Shown: piece by piece, positions 7,150 through 12,966 of the stretch
Layout: the number at the start of each line of letters is the position of its first letter
How positions within the stretch are numbered: the first letter of the stretch is position 1
Assembly: GCA_028700875.1 (NCBI GenBank)
Contig: JAQVRW010000025.1
Location: 1 to 15,626, forward strand
Direction of reading: 5' to 3'
From: Candidatus Zixiibacteriota bacterium
Lineage (GTDB): Bacteria > Zixibacteria > MSB-5A5 > GN15 > JAAZOE01
DNA: 15,626 bases
The notes under the pieces: generated by a model
What the model was told of the DNA's origin: nothing
Databases searched by the model: none
What the model saw: only the letters and a program-made list of their open reading frames with translations
Translations under genes and position numbers: made by a program

Positions 7150-7830
7150 ATGCGTCGGATGATTCTCGCGGCTGGATTCTGTTGTCTGCTGGCGGCCGGC
7201 GCCGGGGGGGCAAGCCTCTCCCAGGCGGTGGCCGACCGCATCATGACGGATTTCGGGTTCGATTCCAACCTGGTGACCGTCACGGTGGCGCGAATAGAGC
7301 CGGTCCTGGCCGACGTCGCGGGCCTTGATGTCAAGGTGATTCCCCATACTAAGGGAACGCCGAAGGGGCGATTTTCGGCTCGGTTGGAAATGTACCGGCA
7401 GGGAGAATTGGTTCAACAGGGGACGGCCTCGATCGACGTGCGCCTGTGGGGGGACCTTCTGGTACCGGTTCGCAATATCAGCCGCGGCGAGAGTCTGACG
7501 CCGGACCTGTTCACCATCAAGCGATTCGACGTAACCGCCTGGACCGAACCGATGCTGGCCGACGCGGCCCATCTGGTCGGATGTCGGGCCAAAAATATTC
7601 TGACCGCCGGCCGTCAGGTCGGTCTGGCCAGACTGGAAAAAATCCCGGACGTGCCCACGGGCGGAACGATCACGCTGGTGGGGACGGTTGGGATATTGGA
7701 GATACGGGCCAAAGGAGTGGCCCTGCAAAACGGCACCATCGGGGAGACCATCGCCGTACGAAACATGGACTCAGGCAAGGTTTTGAACGGCAAGGTTATC
7801 GGGCCCGGTACGGTGGTTATTGCATTGTGA
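7150..7830 (+). CDS. flgA: FlgA, periplasmic P-ring assembly chaperone
   Basis: FlgA is a periplasmic chaperone needed for FlgI to form the P ring around the rod. The 226-residue product has a short signal peptide (RR then a hydrophobic stretch ILAAGFCCLLAAGAGGA, 1-21), a variable N-terminal domain, and the C-terminal SAF-type half: VPVRNISRGESLTPDLFTIK (105-124), a Cys-containing turn LVGCRAKNIL, RQVGLARLEKIPDV, then the conserved ending with VALQNGTIGETIAVRN and GKVLNGKVIGPGTV. The two cysteines in the signal peptide do not sit in a convincing lipobox. The start has AAGAGG 6 nt upstream. Placement right after flgG and before flgH-flgI is a common flagellar order. Confidence 0.93.
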   Translation: MRRMILAAGFCCLLAAGAGGASLSQAVADRIMTDFGFDSNLVTVTVARIEPVLADVAGLDVKVIPHTKGTPKGRFSARLEMYRQGELVQQGTASIDVRLWGDLLVPVRNISRGESLTPDLFTIKRFDVTAWTEPMLADAAHLVGCRAKNILTAGRQVGLARLEKIPDVPTGGTITLVGTVGILEIRAKGVALQNGTIGETIAVRNMDSGKVLNGKVIGPGTVVIAL

Positions 7831-7846
7831 CATATCGGAGGATAGG

Positions 7847-8434
7847 ATGAATCTCAGGCGGATAATCATCATCACGATCATACTCTTGCTGTTGCCCTTC
7901 GCCCTGCGCGTGCATGGCGGGGACTTCGGTCAGAGCACGTCGCTGTTTTCGGACATCAAGGCCCATCGTGTGGGCGATATCCTGACGGTCAACGTCTATG
8001 AAAACACGCAGGCGACCAACAAGGCGGAAAGCAAGACGGAAAAGTCGGCGGAGTTTTCGGCCTCCAGCGGCCCGACCAGCGGCTTGTTGGGGTTTATCCC
8101 GCTGTTCGGCGGGAATGTGGAAAACAGCAATACCTTCGACGGCAAGGGTGAGAACCTGCGCAACCGGAACCTCCGCGCGCGCATGTCGGTGACCGTGACG
8201 GCGGTCAAGGAAAACGGCGACCTGGTCATCGAGGGGAGCCGGTCGGTCGGCATCTCCAACGACCGGGAGACGATGTCGCTCAGCGGCGTGGTCCGTCAGC
8301 GCGATGTTCGTCCCGACAACAGCATCGATTCCTATTTGATCGCCGACGCTCAGATATCGTACCGGGGCAAGGGAGCCATCTCCGACGGCAGCCGCCCGGG
8401 GCTTCTGATGCGCCTGCTTAACTGGATATTTTAG
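7847..8434 (+). CDS. flgH: FlgH, flagellar L-ring protein (no lipobox)
   Basis: FlgH forms the outer-membrane L ring. The product is 195 residues, somewhat short for the family. Recognisable blocks are SLFSDIKAHRVGDILTVNVY (32-51), the central MSVTVTAVKENGDLVIEGSR (113-132), the LSGVVRQRDVRPDNSI segment, SYLIADAQISYRGKGAIS (162-179), and the terminal GLLMRLLNWIF. The N-terminal signal (LRRIIIITIILLLLPFAL) is strongly hydrophobic, but the protein contains no cysteine at all, whereas enterobacterial FlgH is a lipoprotein. The ATG at 7847 is supported by GGAGGA ending 4 nt upstream; an upstream TTG at 7820 would only add nine residues overlapping flgA. Its neighbour flgI supplies the P ring. Confidence 0.92.
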   Translation: MNLRRIIIITIILLLLPFALRVHGGDFGQSTSLFSDIKAHRVGDILTVNVYENTQATNKAESKTEKSAEFSASSGPTSGLLGFIPLFGGNVENSNTFDGKGENLRNRNLRARMSVTVTAVKENGDLVIEGSRSVGISNDRETMSLSGVVRQRDVRPDNSIDSYLIADAQISYRGKGAISDGSRPGLLMRLLNWIF

Positions 8435-8442
8435 GTGACGCC

Positions 8443-9552
8443 ATGGACATGCTGAAAAAACTTCTGGCGTTGATTATCTTTGTCGCCCTCGCGGGCACGT
8501 CCGTGGCCGCCGAATCCGTGCGCATCAAGGACATCACCGCCTTTCATCACGACGCCGAAATCGACCTGATCGGATACGGTCTGGTCATCGGTCTGGACGG
8601 CACCGGGGACGGCAAGAGCACTCAGTTCACGCTTCAGTCGCTGGTCAACATGATGGAGCGGATGGGAGTGACGGTCGATCCCGGTCAGGTGAAAGTCAAG
8701 AACGTGGCCGCAGTGATGGTGACAGGCAAGATCGGCGCCACCAACAAACCGGGTTCGCGTATCGATGTGACCGTTTCTTCGGTGGGCGACGCCAAATCGC
8801 TCCAGGGCGGAACCTTGCTGTTGACGCCGTTGTCGTCGATCGACGGTACGGTGTACGCGCTGGCGCAGGGGGCCGTCTCCATCGGCGGTTTCAACGTCCA
8901 ATTGGAAGACGGCAACCGAATCGTCAACAACTACACGCTGGTAGGCCGGGTCCCCTCCGGGGCGCTGGTCCAAAAGCAACCTCCGGAAACGGGGAACGAA
9001 CGGGACTTGTATCTCAGCCTGTTGTATCCGGATTACACGACCGCCTCGCGAGTGGTCAACCGGATCAACCGGGATTATGGTTTGACGGCTTATGGAGTGG
9101 ATGAGGGGACTATCCTGATCAAGGTTCCCGATACGTTAAGCTTGCCCAACGACCGAATGAATTTCATATCGGCCATCGGCGACCTGCGGGTGGCGCCCGA
9201 TGCCGCCGCCAGGGTGATCATCAATGAAAGGACCGGAACCATCGTGGCCGGGCAGAATGTCATCATTTCGCCGGTGGCGCTGGCCCACGGTAACCTGACC
9301 GTCAATATCCACAACCGGCCGATCATCTCCCAGCCCAATGCCTTCTCCGACGGAGAAACGGTGGTCACGTCCGAGTCGAGCGTGTCGGTCCAGGAAGAAA
9401 AGGCCCGCGTCATCGAACTGCCTCAGGTGGTGACCATTTCACAGATGGCGGCCGCGCTGAACAGCATGGGGGCGACCCCGCGTGATATCATCGCCATCTT
9501 CCAGGCGTTAAAGCAAGCCGGCGCCCTGCAGGCGGAGTTGGTGCTGCTCTAA
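8443..9552 (+). CDS. flgI: FlgI, flagellar P-ring protein
   Basis: FlgI assembles into the periplasmic P ring, the bushing for the rod in the peptidoglycan layer. The product is 369 residues, matching the family. A clear Sec signal peptide (KKLLALIIFVALAGTSVAA, 5-23) precedes the mature chain. Conserved segments include RIKDITAF, GYGLVIGLDGTGDGKSTQFT (44-63), the KNVAAVMVTGKI block, RIDVTVSSVGDAKSLQGG and ALAQGAVSIGGF, an NERTGTIVAGQ turn, and a C-terminal helix (LNSMGATPRDIIAIFQALKQ). An ATG two codons later (8449) is possible; the Shine-Dalgarno sequence is weak, and coupling to flgH (8-nt gap) probably helps. The stop TAA shares a base with the flgJ ATG. Confidence 0.97.
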   Translation: MDMLKKLLALIIFVALAGTSVAAESVRIKDITAFHHDAEIDLIGYGLVIGLDGTGDGKSTQFTLQSLVNMMERMGVTVDPGQVKVKNVAAVMVTGKIGATNKPGSRIDVTVSSVGDAKSLQGGTLLLTPLSSIDGTVYALAQGAVSIGGFNVQLEDGNRIVNNYTLVGRVPSGALVQKQPPETGNERDLYLSLLYPDYTTASRVVNRINRDYGLTAYGVDEGTILIKVPDTLSLPNDRMNFISAIGDLRVAPDAAARVIINERTGTIVAGQNVIISPVALAHGNLTVNIHNRPIISQPNAFSDGETVVTSESSVSVQEEKARVIELPQVVTISQMAAALNSMGATPRDIIAIFQALKQAGALQAELVLL

Positions 9553-10463
9553 TGAAGATTCCTTCCGGACAGGAGTTGCTGCTGCCGCTGCAGACGGCGA
9601 CCAAATCGTCGACCGCCACATCGGCCGTCGGTGGCAAGTCGCTGGATATGGAAAAGCTGCGCCTGCGCAAAGCGACCAGGGAACTGGAATCGTTTTTCGT
9701 CCTGCACATGCTGAAGGCGATGCGCCAGACGATCCCCAAGTCGAACCTGCTCAGCGGCGGGTTGGGGGAGGACACATACACGTCCATGTTCGACGAGGAA
9801 CTGTCCAAGTTGGTGGCGGGAGGCCCCGCCAGCCTCTCGGAATCGCTGTATAAGTCGCTGGAAAAGCATCTGACGGAGGAAAGCGGCGACACGCTGGCCT
9901 CAAGCGGAATTCTCAAATCCGGCGTCGCGAGAACGACCTCGCCGTCGTCTTCGGATTCCGGCGGTAGCATCGTAATCGACAAACCCGAGGTCAAAACGGC
10001 CCCGAAAAATACGTCGTCGTCCAAAACGCCGTCGGCGCCGGCCGTCCGACCCAAGATCACATCCGACGCCGTCCTGGAAAACTTCGGATCGACCATCGAA
10101 GAAGCCTCGCGCAAGTATTCGCTCGACCCGACCCTGGTCTATTCGGTGATCATCACCGAATCGGGCGGGGACCCGAATGCGGTTTCGCCTAAGGGGGCCA
10201 AGGGGTTGATGCAGTTGATGGACAGCACGGCCGAACAGCTGGGGGTGGCCGACAGCCTCAATCCCCAACAGAACATCAATGGCGGAGCCAAGTATCTACG
10301 GCAACTGTTGGATAAATATGACGGCGATCTTCCGCGAACGCTGGCCGCATACAATGCCGGACCGGGTGCGGTGGACAAACACAAAGGTGTGCCACCGTAT
10401 GCGGAGACGAAACGGTATGTGGACAAGGTAATGGGACATCTCAGTCGCATTACCCGGCGGTGA
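9552..10463 (+). CDS. flgJ: FlgJ, rod-cap protein fused to a lytic transglycosylase (SLT, GH23-type) domain
   Basis: FlgJ caps the growing rod and, in two-domain forms, cuts peptidoglycan so the rod can pass. Residues about 34-105 are the rod-binding domain (ATRELESFFVLHMLKAMRQT at 41-60, then GEDTYTSMFDEELSKLVAGG). A Ser/Thr/Pro/Lys-rich linker (about 112-168) leads to a soluble lytic transglycosylase domain (173-300): VIITESGGDPNAV with the likely catalytic glutamate at residue 203, SPKGAKGLMQLM (212-223), and AAYNAGPGAVDKHKGVPPYA (265-284). In Salmonella and E. coli the fused domain is instead a glucosaminidase; here it is a GH23-type transglycosylase. Length is 303 residues. No signal peptide is present, in line with export by the flagellar system. 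It is the last gene before the sigma28 promoter. Confidence 0.93.
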   Translation: MKIPSGQELLLPLQTATKSSTATSAVGGKSLDMEKLRLRKATRELESFFVLHMLKAMRQTIPKSNLLSGGLGEDTYTSMFDEELSKLVAGGPASLSESLYKSLEKHLTEESGDTLASSGILKSGVARTTSPSSSDSGGSIVIDKPEVKTAPKNTSSSKTPSAPAVRPKITSDAVLENFGSTIEEASRKYSLDPTLVYSVIITESGGDPNAVSPKGAKGLMQLMDSTAEQLGVADSLNPQQNINGGAKYLRQLLDKYDGDLPRTLAAYNAGPGAVDKHKGVPPYAETKRYVDKVMGHLSRITRR

Positions 10464-10481
10464 ATGCGTAAGATCATGCTC

Positions 10482-10508
10482 TAAAGGTAATTAAACAAAA
10501 GCCGACAA
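10482..10508 (+). promoter_or_regulatory. Sigma28 (FliA-type) promoter of the flgN-flgK-csrA-flgL-fliW operon
   Basis: TAAAGGTA at 10482-10489, an 11-nt spacer, and GCCGACAA at 10501-10508 match the flagellar sigma28 consensus TAAAGTTT-N11-GCCGATAA at 13 of 16 positions with the exact spacing. It stands in the 52-nt gap after flgJ and in front of genes that belong to the late class in other bacteria. The expected transcription start, about 7 nt after the -10 box, falls at or next to the flgN ATG (10516). Confidence 0.87.
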
Positions 10509-10515
10509 GAATATT

Positions 10516-11022
10516 ATGGATGGAACCAAGGAAAAGTTATTGGACCGACTTATCGCCGTGATCGGCGAGGAAGCCCGCCTGTTCGAACAGTTCCTGGGAT
10601 TGTTGGAACATCAGCAGAAAATGTTGATAATCGGCGACGGTCCCGAACTACAGACGGTCAACGGCCAATTGCAGACGGTCGTGGCCCAGTCCCAGCGCAT
10701 AGAAAAGGAACGGTCCGAAGCCGTCGAGGCGATTCGCGCTCTGGGCGGGATGGATGCGGACGTGACCATCGCGCGCATCTGCGAAATGGCCGACGCGGAA
10801 CGCTCCCTGCAGTTGAAAAATCTTCGGGAGATCATTCTCGGTCTCTATGGCCGCATCGAGGAAACGCGGATGCGAAACGGGCTGTTGGTGGAGCAGTCGC
10901 TGGAGCTGATCCAGCATACGCTGGAGACGATGGGCCGCGTGCCGGCCCATAGAGAGACTTATCAACACCATGGAGGTCGTACCGCGGAATACGTTCCGCT
11001 GGGGATCGACAGGAGAGTCTGA
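10516..11022 (+). CDS. flgN: FlgN, export chaperone for hook-filament junction proteins
   Basis: FlgN is a cytoplasmic helical chaperone that keeps FlgK and FlgL unfolded and delivers them to the export gate. The product is 168 residues, all helical in character, with an N-terminal half of heptad-like Leu/Glu/Gln (LFEQFLGLLEHQQKMLIIGD), a central coiled coil, and the family's C-terminal motif resembling RMRNGLLVEQSLELIQHTLE, the FlgK/FlgL-binding helix. flgK starts 2 nt after its stop. The ATG at 10516 has no Shine-Dalgarno sequence and sits at the predicted transcription start; an in-frame TTG at 10540 with AAGGAA 6 nt upstream is an alternative that would remove eight residues. No flgM (anti-sigma28) gene precedes it, unlike many flgMN pairs. 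Sequence conservation in FlgN is low; context carries much of the call. Confidence 0.86.
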   Translation: MDGTKEKLLDRLIAVIGEEARLFEQFLGLLEHQQKMLIIGDGPELQTVNGQLQTVVAQSQRIEKERSEAVEAIRALGGMDADVTIARICEMADAERSLQLKNLREIILGLYGRIEETRMRNGLLVEQSLELIQHTLETMGRVPAHRETYQHHGGRTAEYVPLGIDRRV

Positions 11023-11024
11023 AA

Positions 11025-12419
11025 ATGTCAGGACTATTTCAGGGACTCGAAATAGGCAAACAGGCGCTGCTGACCCATCAATTGTCGTTGTCGACGATCG
11101 GCCATAACATAGCCAACGTTTCCACGACGGGATACACGCGCCAGCGGGTGCAAACCTCCTCGGCCACGCCGATTAAGGTGGGCACTTATAACGTCGGAAA
11201 CGGAGTCACCGCGCAGACGATCGTACAGGTGCGCGATCTGTTTCTGACCAATCAATATCGCCGCGAAAACAAGTCTCTGGGGGAATGGACGTATCAGGAA
11301 AAAGCGCTCACCCAGATCGAGGCATATTTCTCCGAACCCGATTCCGACGGCTTAGGCGAAGTTCTCAACCAGTTCTGGAACAGCTGGTCGGACCTGTCCA
11401 ACAATCCCGAATCGACAGCCGCCCGGTCGGCGGTGATTTCCCAGGGGCGGCTGCTGGCCGATTCTTTCCAGTCGCTGAACGGCCGTTTTCAGGAGATGCA
11501 GGCTTCGGTCGACCAGGACGTCGTGGCCCGGGTGGAGGAGATCAACAGCCGGGGCAAGGAAATTGCCAACCTGAATCGGCTGATCATTTCGCAGGAACTG
11601 GGCGGGCAGAAAGCCAACGACTTGCGCGACCAGCGGGATACGCTGATCGACGAGCTGTCGGGCATCGTTGACGTAACCACGGCGGAAAAATCGAACGGAT
11701 CGGTCACGGTGTACATCAGCGGTCTGGCGGTCGTCGAGAATGCGGATACGTTTGAACTGGGCACGCGCATGGAGTCCGGGGCCACGCAGGCCCGGCATGA
11801 AATCATCTGGAAGGGGACCAAGACCGCCGTCAAGATCACCGGCGGAGAACTCAAAGGGCAGTTGGATGTCCGGGACAACATCATCCCGGCCTACCGCAAG
11901 AAACTGGATGAACTGGCGGCCAACATCGTGCGCCAGGTCAACGCGGTTCACCGGACGGGGACCGGTTTGACAGGGGTGCAGGGGCTGGACTTCTTCAACA
12001 GCGCCTTCACCACGGCCGGCACCATCCAGCTGGATTCCGGCATGAGCGATCCCAACCTGATCGCCGCTTCGACAAGCGGCGAACCGGGCGACAACACGGT
12101 CGCCCTGGCGATGGCCGACCTGCGCAACCAAACGGTCATGTCCTCGGGAACGGCGACCATGTCCGAATTCTACACAACGCTGATCGGCAACGTGGGCGTG
12201 GACACGCACGAGGCGGAGACGCTCAAGGGAAACTATGAAGCCATGATGGAGCAAGTCGAATATTCGCGGCAGTCGATACAGGGAGTATCGCTGGACGAGG
12301 AAACCGCGAACATGATGAAAATGCAGCAATCGTATAATGCGGCCGCGCGGATCATCACGACGATGGACGAAGCGTTGAGTACCATCATCCAGGGAATGGG
12401 TGTTGTCGGCCGTTCATAA
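11025..12419 (+). CDS. flgK: FlgK, hook-filament junction protein 1 (HAP1)
   Basis: FlgK is the first junction protein between hook and filament, exported through the flagellar channel. The 464-residue product has the hallmark N-terminus (FQGLEIGKQALLTHQ, then HNIANVSTTGYTRQRV at 27-42), a long alpha-helical D1 region (NSWSDLSNNPESTAARSAVI), a variable middle with the LRDQRDTLIDELSGIVDV motif, and the conserved C-terminal helix SLDEETANMMKMQQSYNAAA (423-442) followed by TTMDEALSTII. It is at the short end for the family because the outer domain is small. AGGAGAG lies 7 nt before the ATG. It follows flgN by 2 nt and precedes csrA by 30 nt, whereas flgL usually comes directly next. Confidence 0.96.
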   Translation: MSGLFQGLEIGKQALLTHQLSLSTIGHNIANVSTTGYTRQRVQTSSATPIKVGTYNVGNGVTAQTIVQVRDLFLTNQYRRENKSLGEWTYQEKALTQIEAYFSEPDSDGLGEVLNQFWNSWSDLSNNPESTAARSAVISQGRLLADSFQSLNGRFQEMQASVDQDVVARVEEINSRGKEIANLNRLIISQELGGQKANDLRDQRDTLIDELSGIVDVTTAEKSNGSVTVYISGLAVVENADTFELGTRMESGATQARHEIIWKGTKTAVKITGGELKGQLDVRDNIIPAYRKKLDELAANIVRQVNAVHRTGTGLTGVQGLDFFNSAFTTAGTIQLDSGMSDPNLIAASTSGEPGDNTVALAMADLRNQTVMSSGTATMSEFYTTLIGNVGVDTHEAETLKGNYEAMMEQVEYSRQSIQGVSLDEETANMMKMQQSYNAAARIITTMDEALSTIIQGMGVVGRS

Positions 12420-12449
12420 GTTCATATTCATGACGCCACGGAGGGTGAT

Positions 12450-12764
12450 GTGCTGATTTTGACACGGAAGTTGGGAGAGTCGATCACGATAGGGGACGAT
12501 ATCAAGGTGACCGTGCTGGGGATTTACGGTCGCCAGGTTCGCCTGGGCATCGAGGCTCCCTTAAAAGTTGTGGTTCACCGCGAAGAGATTTATGTCAAGA
12601 TTCAGAACGAAAACCAGAAAGCGGCTCGAACCATCAAGGAGGACTTGGCCAGCGTGATGCAGGTTCTCAAGGACAAGATCAAGAAAGGCGAGACCAAGGG
12701 CCGGAAATCGACCCAGATAAAGTTCAAGGGCGAAGGCAGCCACGGGACGCGGCCCAATGATTGA
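12450..12764 (+). CDS. csrA: CsrA, mRNA-binding translational regulator with a long C-terminal tail
   Basis: CsrA dimers bind GGA motifs in mRNA leaders and block ribosome loading; where FliW is present it is the antagonist, and flagellin mRNA is the classic target. Residues 1-55 are a complete CsrA core: MLILTRKLGESITIGDDIKV, RLGIEAPLKVVVHREEIYVK, with the RNA-contact residues L4, R6 and R44 intact. The IQNENQKAA segment resembles the C-terminal region that FliW recognises in Bacillus CsrA. The tail then continues to residue 104, far beyond the usual 60-75, and is Lys/Gly-rich (KDKIKKGETKGRKSTQIKFK). The start is GTG (the ATG two bases earlier runs into a stop), with GGAGGG 4 nt upstream. 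The gene lies between flgK and flgL, so it should be co-transcribed with late flagellar genes. Confidence 0.96.
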   Translation: MLILTRKLGESITIGDDIKVTVLGIYGRQVRLGIEAPLKVVVHREEIYVKIQNENQKAARTIKEDLASVMQVLKDKIKKGETKGRKSTQIKFKGEGSHGTRPND

Positions 12765-12951
12765 CTGGAGACGCTGGATGCGACGCAAGGCGGTGACAAT
12801 ACTGCCGGCGTACGAAGACCCGCTGACGACTTATGGCCGCATGGCGGGTGGCAAGGAGACGCCTCCGCCGGAGACGCCGCGCACCCGTACGCTCTGGAAT
12901 CGGATATTCCGCGCCGGGCATGACACCGGCTTTGTCTATTATGACGATTGA
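12757..12951 (+). CDS. Small hypothetical protein (64 aa) between csrA and flgL
   Basis: I do not recognise this product. It is 64 residues from the ATG at 12757, which overlaps the csrA stop by 8 nt, or 57 residues from the ATG at 12778, which has GGAG 7 nt upstream. The N-terminal half is basic and aromatic (IDWRRWMRRK), the middle has a Pro/Thr patch (KETPPPETPRTRT), and the end is RAGHDTGFVYYDD. There is no signal peptide, membrane segment or cysteine. By hand count about 70% of third codon positions are G or C, like its neighbours, which supports real coding. It fills the gap between csrA and flgL exactly (15 nt to the flgL start). A role with CsrA, FlgL or FliW is only inferred from position. 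Confidence 0.6.
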   Translation: MIDWRRWMRRKAVTILPAYEDPLTTYGRMAGGKETPPPETPRTRTLWNRIFRAGHDTGFVYYDD

Positions 12952-12966
12952 GCCGGGGGAGATACG

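Noticed and set aside
6289..7728. 479-codon open frame on the minus strand across flgG and flgA
   Set aside because: It is fully antisense to two secure flagellar genes; its His/Arg/Gly/Asp-rich translation is what GC-rich coding strands give in the mirror frame, and no domain is recognisable.
7820..7846. Upstream TTG start for flgH
   Set aside because: It overlaps flgA, adds a charged stretch before the signal peptide, and lacks the GGAGGA that precedes the ATG at 7847.
11352..12329. 325-codon open frame on the minus strand across flgK
   Set aside because: Antisense to a clear FlgK; no recognisable motif and shadow-like composition.
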